A DNA stretch of 64,000 nucleotides, from the NCBI RefSeq assembly GCF_900105125.1, contig NZ_LT629750.1, forward strand, positions 2,728,001-2,792,000, written 5' to 3'. This DNA is from Bradyrhizobium canariense. GTDB lineage: Bacteria > Pseudomonadota > Alphaproteobacteria > Rhizobiales > Xanthobacteraceae. The notes under the pieces are model-generated. The model did not search any database and was not told where the DNA came from. It worked only from the letters and a program-made list of their open reading frames with translations. A program made the translations under genes and the position numbers. This document shows, piece by piece, positions 42,886-51,319 of the stretch (position 1 is the first letter of the stretch; each line of letters opens with the position of its first letter).

Positions 42886-44037
42886 TCACACCTTGATCGG
42901 AGCGACATCGATCCAGCGCCGTTCGCGCCAGCTTTGCAGCGCGCATTCCGCAAGCTGCACGCCCTTGGCGCCTTCCAGCAGCGTATACTTGTAGGGTGCG
43001 TCCTCGCAGACATGACGGATGAACATTTCCCACTGCTCCTTGAAGCCGTTGTCGTAGACGACGTTCTCCGGCAGCTTCTGCCAATCGGCATAGAAATCGT
43101 GCATGCGCTTTTCGTCGGGATTCCACACCGGGCGCGGCGTCGCTTGCCGCGCTTGAATCATGCACTCGGTGAGGCCGGCGACCGCCGAACCGTGGGTGCC
43201 GTCGACCTGGAAGGTGACGAGATCGTCGCGATAAACCCGCGTCACCCAGGACATATTGATATGCGCGATCACGCCACCCTTGAGGCGGAAGGTCGCGTAA
43301 GCGGAATCGTCCGCGGTCGCGGTGTACTTCTTGTTCTTCTCGTCAAAACGCTCCGGAATATCGGTGGTGCCGGTGCAGCTCACGCTTTCGACCTCGCCGA
43401 ACAGATTGTCGAGCACGTAGCGCCAGTGGCAGACCATATCAAGAATGATGCCACCGCCATCTTCGCTGCGATAATTCCAGGACGGCCGCTGCGCCTCCTG
43501 CCAGCCGCCTTCGAACACCCAGTAACCGAACTCGCCACGCACCGAGAGCATCCGGCCGAAGAAACCGGAATCGCGCAGGAACGCCAGCTTCTTCAGACCC
43601 GGCAGGAACAGCTTGTCCTGCACGGTGCCATGCTTGACGCCCTTGGCGTTGGCAAGCCTCAGCACCGCCACGGCCTCGTCGAGATTGGTCGCGATCGGCT
43701 TCTCGCAATAGACGTGCTTGCCGGCGTTGATCGCCTTCGTCAGCAGCGTCGGGCGCGCCTGCGTGGTCGCGGCGTCAAAGAAGATGGTGTCATTCTTGTC
43801 GGTCAGCGCCTTGTCGAGGTCGGTGGTCCAGCGCTGGACGTTGAATCGCTTGGCAAGACGCTCGACCTTGTCGGCGTCGCGGCCCACCAGGATCGGGTCC
43901 GGCATCATCCGGTCGCCATTGCCGAGCAGCACGCCACCCTGGTCGCGAATAGCGACGATCGAACGGATCAGATGCTGGTTCAGTCCCATGCGGCCGGTGA
44001 CACCGTTCATGATCACGCCGAGACGTTGCGTCGTCAT
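42886..44037 (-). CDS. Gfo/Idh/MocA family NAD(P)-dependent oxidoreductase
   Basis: 383 residues from the ATG at 44037, with AAGGAGC 7 bases upstream. A Rossmann-like start GVIMNGVTGRMG, the family catalytic Glu-Lys-Pro at 112-114 (CEKPIATN), and a C-terminal beta-sheet domain (EDGGGIILDMVCHW). Such enzymes oxidise or reduce sugars, inositols and related hydroxy compounds. Start overlaps the stop of the enolase-family gene (ATGA). Substrate probably a polyhydroxylated compound imported by the operon's ABC transporter. Confidence 0.88.
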   Translation of the reverse strand: MTTQRLGVIMNGVTGRMGLNQHLIRSIVAIRDQGGVLLGNGDRMMPDPILVGRDADKVERLAKRFNVQRWTTDLDKALTDKNDTIFFDAATTQARPTLLTKAINAGKHVYCEKPIATNLDEAVAVLRLANAKGVKHGTVQDKLFLPGLKKLAFLRDSGFFGRMLSVRGEFGYWVFEGGWQEAQRPSWNYRSEDGGGIILDMVCHWRYVLDNLFGEVESVSCTGTTDIPERFDEKNKKYTATADDSAYATFRLKGGVIAHINMSWVTRVYRDDLVTFQVDGTHGSAVAGLTECMIQARQATPRPVWNPDEKRMHDFYADWQKLPENVVYDNGFKEQWEMFIRHVCEDAPYKYTLLEGAKGVQLAECALQSWRERRWIDVAPIKV

Positions 44038-45434
44038 ATTGCTTGCTCCTTTGTTCTTGCTTTTGGTTGTGGCAGGGCTGATAGCGCCGACCAATTCGGG
44101 TGGACTGATGAGGCGAAGCCCGGCGCCGTCAGCGATCCCGTGAGTAGATCGCCGTCGTGGACCGACAGCCGGACCGAGTTGCCGTCGCTGACATAGAGAT
44201 CGGGATGGGCGGCGAGAAACGCCTGTGCCTCTATGGCGGGCGCATCGCCAAAGCCATCGACATAATGATGACCATTGCGCTCGGCGTGGGTGACGCCGAT
44301 CAGCGCGCCAAGCGCGAGATCCTGCTGCACGCCGAGACCGGCCTGACAGGTCAGGTCCTCGCCGGTGACGAAGAATTTTTCGCCCTTACCGCTCCACTTC
44401 GCAGCTCGCGTCGCGTTGACGACCGACTTGTAGATTCCCTTGCATGATTTGGAAGAGATGCCGCGATAGCCGAGCGCACGCGCCGCGGGGAAGGCATCAT
44501 AGGAATCGTCCGCCTCATCGATGATGAAATCGCGGCGGGAGAGCTCGCCCAGCGGCGATTGCCTGGTGATATCGCGCGGCATCGGCTGCTCGATATAGAG
44601 CAGTTTTGCCGCGATCGGCTTCAGCGCGCTGTCGCGGTCAAGACGATCGACCAGCGCGCCAAGCGCCGTGAGATCGGCATATTGCTCATTGGCATCCAGC
44701 GAGACGTGATAATCGCGGGAAAGCGTGGCCAGTTGCCTGCCGATGCGGATCAGCCGCGCGACATCGGCTTCGGGATCGCCGTTGAGCTTCAGCTTGAAAT
44801 AGCGTGCGCCGGTATTCTCCCTGGCATCGGCAACGCCGCCCACTCCCTCGACCTGGTCATCGAGACCAACGGTGTGCCGGATGGCGACGCGCTCCAGCCG
44901 CTTGCGGCCCGCAAGAAATTGCGCGAGGTCGCCGTCCTGCAGGTCGGGCGACAAACCCGCATCGATCCCCGCAATATTCCCCATCATGCCGTCGAAGAAA
45001 TTGACGCCGGCGCTGCGCAGTAGCGCATCCAGGATCGCCTTGTCGATTTCAGCAGGACCATAGGCGGCAGCAAGCGGCGGGATATCTTCCTTCGCACAAG
45101 CCTCTGTCTGCGCCGCGACGCGACAGGCATGCAATCCGAAGGCCGTGTCAAAGCCGGAACGAACCAGATAGAGCTCGCGCGCGATCATTAGCGAGCGGCG
45201 CAGCTCGGTCACGGTCTCTTCCGGCGTAAGCTGCGGACGCTTGTCGAACCATTTCGGCACCAGCATTTCGGCGCTGGCGCCCACCGACGTGCCCTTGCCT
45301 TCCACCTCGATCTCGACGCGCACGAACGCCTGCGATGCCGCGTTGATGACCACGGCACCGAACCGGAACGGCCTGACAAAGCGAACCGGCCGCTCAAAAA
45401 ATGCGATATCCCGCACGGCCAAACGAAGCGGCAT
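44034..45434 (-). CDS. Enolase/mandelate racemase superfamily protein
   Basis: 466 residues, longer than the usual 350-400. Expected catalytic elements are present: Lys214-x-Lys216 (FKLKLNG), metal ligands Asp247 (LDANEQ), Glu282 (IEQP) and Asp306/Glu307 (IIDEAD), and Lys329 (SSKSCKG) as second general base. The Lys pair resembles the muconate cycloisomerase/dipeptide epimerase type rather than the His-Asp mandelate racemase type. The first step is proton abstraction next to a carboxylate, so the substrate is a carboxylic acid. Starts 11 bases after the ATPase gene. Confidence 0.85.
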   Translation of the reverse strand: MPLRLAVRDIAFFERPVRFVRPFRFGAVVINAASQAFVRVEIEVEGKGTSVGASAEMLVPKWFDKRPQLTPEETVTELRRSLMIARELYLVRSGFDTAFGLHACRVAAQTEACAKEDIPPLAAAYGPAEIDKAILDALLRSAGVNFFDGMMGNIAGIDAGLSPDLQDGDLAQFLAGRKRLERVAIRHTVGLDDQVEGVGGVADARENTGARYFKLKLNGDPEADVARLIRIGRQLATLSRDYHVSLDANEQYADLTALGALVDRLDRDSALKPIAAKLLYIEQPMPRDITRQSPLGELSRRDFIIDEADDSYDAFPAARALGYRGISSKSCKGIYKSVVNATRAAKWSGKGEKFFVTGEDLTCQAGLGVQQDLALGALIGVTHAERNGHHYVDGFGDAPAIEAQAFLAAHPDLYVSDGNSVRLSVHDGDLLTGSLTAPGFASSVHPNWSALSALPQPKARTKEQAI

Positions 45435-45445
45435 GGTGTTCAGCC

Positions 45446-46294
45446 TTAATCCAGCACGCCCTGGGTGAAGAAATGCTTGCGGATCCGCTGCACCAGCTCG
45501 GTGAACACCGGATCCGCCATGACATCGAGCGAACGCGGCCGCGGCAGCGGCACGTCGTAAATCGCGGCGATCGCACCGGGCCGCTCGGTCATCACGAGCA
45601 CGCGATCGGCAAGGAATACGGCTTCCGGAATCGAATGCGTGATCAGCAGCACGGTCTTGCCGGTTTCGCGCTGAATCCGCATCAGCTCGACATTCATGCG
45701 CTCGCGCGTCATGGCATCGAGCGCGCCGAACGGCTCATCCATCAGCATGATCTTGGGATCGTGCACCAGGGCCCGGCAGATCGACGCGCGCTGTTGCATG
45801 CCACCGGATAATTGCCAGGGAAGCTTTTTCTCGAAGCCCTCGAGGCCAACCAGCTTCAGCAGCGCTTTTGCGCGCGGCAGATATTCGTCGCGCGGCAACC
45901 GCTTCATGTCGATCGGCAGCATGACGTTGGAAAGAATATTCCGCCACGGCAGCAGCAACGCGTTCTGGAACACGATCCCGACATTGCCGTGCGGGCTCGT
46001 CACCTGTTCGCCCTCGACCAGAATCTCGCCGGTCGAAGGCGGCAGCAGGCCGGAGATCATTTTGAGCAGCGTGGATTTGCCGCAACCGGACGGTCCGACC
46101 ACGACAAAGAATTCGCCCGCGTTGATATGGAAATCCAATGGACGCAACGACGGCACGTCGCCATCGCGCGAACGATAGGTTTTGGATACGCCGGAAAGCT
46201 GAATCCCCGAGGTGGGGTCAGCAGTACGGTCCGACACCACGCGCAGATGCGCGCCCGATGGGACTGCGCTGGTTGTCTTTATCGCCGGATTCAT
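45446..46294 (-). CDS. ABC transporter ATPase (SsuB/TauB type)
   Basis: 282 residues. Walker A GPSGCGKSTLLKMISG, Q-loop VFQNALLLPW, signature LSGGMQQRASICRAL, Walker B IMLMDEPFGALD and H-loop LLITHSIPEA mark the nitrate/taurine/sulfonate importer class. A roughly 30-residue N-terminal extension precedes the domain. It follows the binding-protein gene after a strong family A hairpin. It powers the importer formed with the permease at 47470-48279. Confidence 0.92.
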   Translation of the reverse strand: MNPAIKTTSAVPSGAHLRVVSDRTADPTSGIQLSGVSKTYRSRDGDVPSLRPLDFHINAGEFFVVVGPSGCGKSTLLKMISGLLPPSTGEILVEGEQVTSPHGNVGIVFQNALLLPWRNILSNVMLPIDMKRLPRDEYLPRAKALLKLVGLEGFEKKLPWQLSGGMQQRASICRALVHDPKIMLMDEPFGALDAMTRERMNVELMRIQRETGKTVLLITHSIPEAVFLADRVLVMTERPGAIAAIYDVPLPRPRSLDVMADPVFTELVQRIRKHFFTQGVLD

Positions 46295-46328
46295 TTCGTC
46301 CAGTCCATTCGAAAGCCGTTTCTAGGGC

Positions 46329-46410
46329 CGTCATTGCGAGGAGCGAAGCGACGAAGCAATCCAGACTTTTTTCTGGCTTTCTGGATTGCTTCGCTGTGCT
46401 CGCAATGACG
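46329..46410. repeat. Palindromic intergenic repeat, family A copy 2
   Basis: CGTCATTGCGAG (46329-46340) pairs perfectly with CTCGCAATGACG (46399-46410), and CGAAGCAATCCAG with CTGGATTGCTTCG inside, forming one long hairpin. It lies between the binding-protein stop (46418) and the ATPase start within one operon. Confidence 0.88.
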
Positions 46411-46417
46411 AGCGACC

Positions 46418-47407
46418 CTATTTCGGCAGATAGTCATTGGTATAAAACGCCTTTGGATTGTCCTTGGCCTTGGCATCGAGACCGCCATACTCGACCATCA
46501 GGTTGACGCTGTCGGTCATGTTCTGATCGGTCACCTGGAACGGCCGCTTGTCCTTGGTCTCCGGCGTGCGGTAGAGCGGGATCGTCAGTTCAAAGCCCTG
46601 CGTGAGGGTGTCGATCTTGCCACCCTTCGGGTTGGCATCGAGGATCGACTGCGCCGCACCCTTTGGATCCTTCTCGGCGGCTTCGACGGCCTTGGTGGTC
46701 GCCGACATGAAGCGCTTGACCAGATCGGCGTTCGCCTTGACGTAGTCGGTGTTGGCGACGAGGCCGGAAGAAACCATGTTGATGCCGTAGTCAGCGAACT
46801 TGATCGGATAGACGTCCTTGCCGGTGGCGTCCTTGATCTTCATCGACTGGTCCATCACGTAGCCCAGCAGCAGGTCCGCCTGTCCGTTGATCACGGCGTT
46901 CAGCTTGGTCTGGCCGTCGCCGGCGACGGTGTTGAAGTCGCTTTCCTTCAGGCCGGTCTTCTTGAGGAACAGCGGCCAGATCTGCGTCATCGAATCCGCC
47001 GGCGTGATCGCCACGGTCTTGCCTTTGATATCCGCCGGCTTGCGAATGTTCTTGTCGGCCAAACCCATCACCGACATCGGGCTGGTCTGCAGCAACACGC
47101 CGGTGGCGATGATCGGTGCACCCTTCACCGTCGCGCGCATCATGGTGGGCACATCGACATAGCCAAAGTCGGCCGTCTTGGCCGCGACGGCCTGCGTGGT
47201 CGCGGCAGAGCCCCGGCCTTCCTGAATTTCGAGATCGATATTCTCGGCGGCGTAGATGCCTTTGGCCTTGCCATAATAGAACGGCGCGTGCTCGCCATAG
47301 ACATACCAGTTCAGCATCAGCACGACCTTGTCCGCCGCGGCTGCGGGAGCCGCCGCGAGCGCCGTCCAGATCAATGCTGCAGAAAACGCCGTCACAAACC
47401 GCACCAT
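46418..47407 (-). CDS. ABC transporter substrate-binding protein, NMT1/ThiY-like
   Basis: 329 residues; signal peptide MVRFVTAFSAALIWTALAAA with cleavage near AAA-DK. The mature start VVLMLNWYVYGEHAPFYYGK, then EGRGSAATTQAVAAKTADFG, is the NMT1/pyrimidine-precursor-binding pattern. Ligands of this family include thiamine precursors, taurine, nitrate and various aromatic or carboxylic acids. Start has GGGGAGGA upstream. Context with an enolase-family enzyme suggests a carboxylated ligand. Confidence 0.9.
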   Translation of the reverse strand: MVRFVTAFSAALIWTALAAAPAAAADKVVLMLNWYVYGEHAPFYYGKAKGIYAAENIDLEIQEGRGSAATTQAVAAKTADFGYVDVPTMMRATVKGAPIIATGVLLQTSPMSVMGLADKNIRKPADIKGKTVAITPADSMTQIWPLFLKKTGLKESDFNTVAGDGQTKLNAVINGQADLLLGYVMDQSMKIKDATGKDVYPIKFADYGINMVSSGLVANTDYVKANADLVKRFMSATTKAVEAAEKDPKGAAQSILDANPKGGKIDTLTQGFELTIPLYRTPETKDKRPFQVTDQNMTDSVNLMVEYGGLDAKAKDNPKAFYTNDYLPK

Positions 47408-47469
47408 CTCGTCCTCCCCTTCGTGTTTTGTTTCAGCCTTTGGATAGGCCGCTGTTTATGTCCCGCCGC

Positions 47470-48279
47470 TCAGGCGGCGAAAATGATGTCCTCGCGCTGG
47501 CTGACATGCCAGGGAATCACAAAGCGTTCGATCCGGTCGACGATCCAGAACAAGACGACACCGAGCAGCGCCAGGATCACCAGCGCCGCGAACATGGTTG
47601 GCAGATCAAACGTGCCGATCGAGCGCTGCAGCACATAGCCAATGCCGGAATTGGAACCGACGAATTCGCCGACGACAGCACCGACCACGGCCAGCGTCAC
47701 CGAGACTTTCAAGCCGGAAAAAATCGACGGCATCGCATGCGGCAGGTTGACGGCGCAGAATACCTGGAACCGGCTGCCCTGCATCGCGCGCGCGAGATCG
47801 ACCATATCAGGATCGACCGATTTAAAGCCCTGCACGGCTGATACCACCACTGGGAAAAACCCCAGCAGAAACGCCGAAATAACCTTAGGAACGATGCCGA
47901 AGCCGAACCAGACCACGAACAGCGGCGCGATCGCGACTTTCGGCACCGATTGCGAGAACACCAAGAGCGGATAGACGTAGCTTTCCACCGTCTTTGATCC
48001 CGCAATCAGCATGGCGATCGGAATGCCGAACGCAGCCGACAACAGGAAGCCGCCGAGTGTTGCGTAGGTCGTCGGCCACGCCTGCCGCAACAATTCCGGC
48101 CAATCCTGCCACAGCACCACAACGACATCGGCGGGCGCAGGTACCTGGTAGGCCGGAATCCGGAACAGCCGGATCGCCAGATCCCAGGCAACGACGATGA
48201 AAATCAGGAACAAAAACGGGCGAATCCACGCAGCGTTCAGCGCTTTCGACACGCTTCCGGCGCTCTGTGATTCCGCCAA
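47470..48279 (-). CDS. ABC transporter permease (SsuC/TauC type), probable TTG start
   Basis: 269 residues from a TTG at 48279, chosen because AGGAGAGG lies directly upstream at good spacing; an ATG at 48351 would give 293 residues but has no such site. About six membrane helices and the EAA-like loop VDLARAMQGSRFQVFCAVNLP identify the BPD_transp_1 permease of nitrate/sulfonate importers. It is followed 62 bases later by the binding protein gene. Confidence 0.88.
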   Translation of the reverse strand: MAESQSAGSVSKALNAAWIRPFLFLIFIVVAWDLAIRLFRIPAYQVPAPADVVVVLWQDWPELLRQAWPTTYATLGGFLLSAAFGIPIAMLIAGSKTVESYVYPLLVFSQSVPKVAIAPLFVVWFGFGIVPKVISAFLLGFFPVVVSAVQGFKSVDPDMVDLARAMQGSRFQVFCAVNLPHAMPSIFSGLKVSVTLAVVGAVVGEFVGSNSGIGYVLQRSIGTFDLPTMFAALVILALLGVVLFWIVDRIERFVIPWHVSQREDIIFAA

Positions 48280-48405
48280 TTTCCTCTCCTGTGCAGGCCG
48301 CTTTCCAGTCAGAATTAACCCGTTGGATAAATACTGTCTAGCCTTTTCCAATCGGCGAATTTGCGGCCTTTCGTCTAACCCGGACCGCCCCGGGGCCCGT
48401 TTGTT

Positions 48406-49113
48406 TCAAGCGGTATGATGTGCCGAAGCACGCAGTTTTGGCGCTTTGTTCCTGCCGAAAATGGCCGTCGATTTTCCGGTCAAGGCCGCCAGCACCAAAG
48501 CCACCATGTGCTCGAGGCGCTCGTCCCTGGCCTCTTTCGCCAAGAGATCGCGGCCAAAAATCACGCTCAAGGTCGCGCTGTTGGAGAGATAGAAAAAACT
48601 CAACGCCGCGATCGAAATGTAGAGCTGCACCGGATCGACCGAAACCAGGAAGTCGCCGCTTTCGACGCCGCGCCGCACCACGGTGCGGATCATCTCGACG
48701 AACGGCGAATGCATCGATTTGACCTTGGTCGATCGCTTCAAATGGCGCGCCCGCGCCAGATTTTCAGTGTTCAGCAGTGCCAGAAATTCCGGATTGCGGA
48801 TGAAATAATTCCAGGTGAAACTGATCAACCGCTCGATCGCTTCCGGCGGATCGAGATGTTCCAGATCGAGACCGCGCTCCTCCACCCTGATCTGCTCATA
48901 GGCGCCTTCGAGCACCGCGAGATAGAGATCGTCCTTCTTGCCGACGTGATAATACAGCATGCGCTTGTTGGCGCCGGCCTTGACCGCGATCCGGTCGACA
49001 CGGGCGCCCGCAAGGCCATGCGTGGCAAATTCCTGCTTGGCGGCCTCAAGGATGCGAAGCCGCATGCCCTCGGGATCGCGCTGCCATTTCAAAATTCGTT
49101 TTGCCTTGGCCAC
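48406..49113 (-). CDS. TetR-family regulator of the adjoining catabolic operon
   Basis: 235 residues from a GTG at 49113. The helix-turn-helix AAKQEFATHGLAGARVDRIA, then AGANKRMLYYHVGKKDDLY, is a clean TetR DNA-binding domain; the C-terminal region resembles the NicS/RutR-type ligand domain (EFLALLNTENLARARHL). It leads the operon, 126 bases before the permease start, and is divergent from the PyrD-like gene. The likely inducer is the imported compound or its CoA/oxo derivative. Confidence 0.88.
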   Translation of the reverse strand: MAKAKRILKWQRDPEGMRLRILEAAKQEFATHGLAGARVDRIAVKAGANKRMLYYHVGKKDDLYLAVLEGAYEQIRVEERGLDLEHLDPPEAIERLISFTWNYFIRNPEFLALLNTENLARARHLKRSTKVKSMHSPFVEMIRTVVRRGVESGDFLVSVDPVQLYISIAALSFFYLSNSATLSVIFGRDLLAKEARDERLEHMVALVLAALTGKSTAIFGRNKAPKLRASAHHTA

Positions 49114-49278
49114 AGTAAAGACCTGTCATTCTCTTAAAAAACATCGGCACAGGACTTCGCATGTAGCATGCAAGGCCCGGTTTGAGAATGAATCATGTCC
49201 CCTGGCCGTCTCGCTGGCAGGCGACCATCAACCTTCCGCCGCCTGGCGATGCGGCCATCAACGTGTTTATGATCCACC

Positions 49279-50370
49279 ATGACGATCTACTCGACCCTTA
49301 TTCGTCCGCTCGCGTTCCAGCTCGATCCCGAAGCCGCGCATCATCTCGCGATTGCGGCTGGTTCGCATCTCGGCTGGGCCGCGAACGCGATGCGAAGCAC
49401 CACCCACATCGACGACGAGCGGCTTGCAACCAACGTTGACGGCCTGCATTTCCCCAGCCCGATCGGGCTTGCCGCCGGCTTCGACAAGAGCGGCTCGGCG
49501 ATCCCAGCGCTCGCCGGTCTTGGCTTTGGCTCTGTCGAGATCGGTTCGATCTCCATCGACCCGTCCGCCGGCAACCCAAAACCCCGGCTGTGGCGCTTGC
49601 CCGACGACGAAGCCATCGTCGTCTATTACGGGCTGCCGAACGATGGCGTCGATGCAATCGCCGAACGTTTGGATAGAATGCGCCTGCCGGTGCCGCTGGG
49701 GATCAACCTTGTGGTTACCAATCGCGGGCCCGGTGCGGCTCCCTTGAATGCGGACCAGATCATCGGCGAATACGCCGCGGCTGCCAAAGCCATGGCGCCG
49801 CACGCGGATTATTTGATGCTGAACCTGTCGTGCCCGAACACCGTAGACGGCCGCGATTTCTTTGCCGACGCGGGTCATCTCGATGCCTGCCTCACGGCGC
49901 TCGGTGAAACCCGACCGCGGCTGCCGGTGTTCCTGAAAGTGTCTCCGCTCGGCGGTATCGAGGCGATCGAACGTGTGCTGGCCGCGGCCGACGGCCGGGA
50001 TTTCGTCGCCGGCTTCATGTTCAACCTGCCGCCGGTCAAGCCCGAGGGGTTGCGCACCCCTGAGCAAATCTGGCGCGCGATGCCGGGCGCCGTGTCCGGT
50101 CCACCGGCGGCAGCACTTGCCGACTTCTGCATCCGCGAGACCTTCAAACGCATGGATCGCAAACGCCACGTGCTGATCGGCGCCGGCGGCGTGTCCACGG
50201 CCGAAGATGCGTATGCCAAAATCCGCGCGGGCGCATCGCTGGTGCAACTGCTGACCGCGCTGATCTACCACGGCCCCGGCGTCGTACGCACGATCACAGC
50301 CGGACTTTCGCAATTGCTGGCGCGCGACGGCGTCAGGAATGTCGCGGACGTCATCGGCGTGGATGCCTAG
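49279..50370 (+). CDS. Dihydroorotate dehydrogenase paralogue with unusual active site
   Basis: 363 residues, collinear with class 2 (membrane, quinone) PyrD from the N-terminal LIRPLAFQLDPEAAHHLAI onward and with the FMN Lys70 (AAGFDKSG). However, the catalytic base position of class 2 (Ser in NxSSPN) is Cys185 in NLSCPN, as in class 1 enzymes. The usual NRxGFNN substrate segment reads YYGLPND, and GVNIGKN reads GINLVVTN. Probably not the housekeeping PyrD but a flavoprotein dehydrogenase with another substrate. Divergent from the TetR gene; a family F repeat follows its stop. Confidence 0.75.
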   Translation: MTIYSTLIRPLAFQLDPEAAHHLAIAAGSHLGWAANAMRSTTHIDDERLATNVDGLHFPSPIGLAAGFDKSGSAIPALAGLGFGSVEIGSISIDPSAGNPKPRLWRLPDDEAIVVYYGLPNDGVDAIAERLDRMRLPVPLGINLVVTNRGPGAAPLNADQIIGEYAAAAKAMAPHADYLMLNLSCPNTVDGRDFFADAGHLDACLTALGETRPRLPVFLKVSPLGGIEAIERVLAAADGRDFVAGFMFNLPPVKPEGLRTPEQIWRAMPGAVSGPPAAALADFCIRETFKRMDRKRHVLIGAGGVSTAEDAYAKIRAGASLVQLLTALIYHGPGVVRTITAGLSQLLARDGVRNVADVIGVDA

Positions 50371-50460
50371 GGCATGATCCCGAAAAGTGGAAACCGGTTT
50401 TCGGCAAAGATCATGCCAAAAAATATAAAGCGACGAGTTCGATTCAGCGATGCTGAATCG
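50371..50460. repeat. Family F repeat (copy 2) with an adjoining GATTCAGC palindrome
   Basis: GGCATGATC (50371-50379) and GATCATGCC (50409-50417) flank an internal GGAAACCGGTTTTC module; GATTCAGC (50441-50448) and GCTGAATC (50452-50459) form a second stem. It starts at the base after the pyrD-like stop codon and ends 5 bases before the convergent VOC gene stop. Confidence 0.85.
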
Positions 50461-50464
50461 GACT

Positions 50465-51319
50465 CTAGCGATCGTTATCGGGCCGAGGCGTCCGCTCTAC
50501 CAGCAGCGTGGCAACGCCGCAGGTACCATCGCGCACCGTCATCACCCGGGTGCCCGGCTTGCGGCCTTTGCGCGGCTCCGAAACATCGACGCCTGCTGCA
50601 ACGAGTCGGGCCCGTGTCGCCTCGATATCGGTAACACGCCAGCAAATACCCCGCAGCCTGTCCGGCGTGTCAGCCGCGTCTTTGCCCGGCCGGTGCGCCA
50701 CTTCGACGATGAGATCGCCGCAGCGGAAGAACATCAGCCGGCCCCAATCCGGATGCGACCGGTCAAGCGCCATATTGAGCCCAAGCCGCGCGCCATAGAG
50801 TGCGGCGGCGCGTTCGGGATCAGCCGTGCCGACCACCACATGATCCATTGCAACCATTGGCGACGACGCCGTCGGCACGGAATGCGGGCGCTCATTTTCC
50901 AGTTCAAGAAAAAACATCCGCACGCCGCGTGTCATGTCGGTCGCGGCACGAGTCCGCTTCCACGACAGCGTGGCGCCGGTGGTAGCGTCGCGGCTGTTGG
51001 CTTCCGCGATCGGTTCCGGCTTGAGCGTCAGCCGGTCCAGCCGGCGATGCATTTTCGAAATATCATCGGTGCGGAAGCAGATACTTGCCAACCCCTCGCC
51101 CTGCTGCGCAAGAACCGCGCGAATCCGATCAGCGCTCGTGCCGTCGCCGCTGGGGGCCATCAGCTCCAACGTCATATTGTCGAGCGTGAACAGCACGCGG
51201 TCGGCGCCGTCGCCCGTGCTCTTCCAGGATGGCGCCTGCGCAAACAGTGTCTGATAAGCCGCTCCAGCAGCCTCGATGTCGCTGACGAGGACGACGACGT
51301 GATCGAGCCCGGTGATCAA
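50465..51319 (-). CDS. VOC (glyoxalase-fold) protein with two domains
   Basis: 284 residues. Two vicinal-oxygen-chelate modules start at GLDHVVVLVSDIEAA (about 4) and AMDHVVVGTADPERAA (about 157), giving one internal metal site. The start is a TTG overlapping the stop of the upstream dehydrogenase gene (TTGA) with GAGGA about 9 bases before; the VOC core begins at once, so a longer or later start is unlikely. No specific substrate can be assigned: glyoxalase_3-like members include dioxygenases and lyases. Confidence 0.82.
   Translation of the reverse strand: MITGLDHVVVLVSDIEAAGAAYQTLFAQAPSWKSTGDGADRVLFTLDNMTLELMAPSGDGTSADRIRAVLAQQGEGLASICFRTDDISKMHRRLDRLTLKPEPIAEANSRDATTGATLSWKRTRAATDMTRGVRMFFLELENERPHSVPTASSPMVAMDHVVVGTADPERAAALYGARLGLNMALDRSHPDWGRLMFFRCGDLIVEVAHRPGKDAADTPDRLRGICWRVTDIEATRARLVAAGVDVSEPRKGRKPGTRVMTVRDGTCGVATLLVERTPRPDNDR

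Noticed and set aside
41679..43091. A longer DUF993 protein starting upstream at 43091
   Set aside because: The extra 73 residues lie inside the Gfo/Idh/MocA coding region and have shadow composition; the ATG at 42872 has a Shine-Dalgarno site and begins the conserved part.
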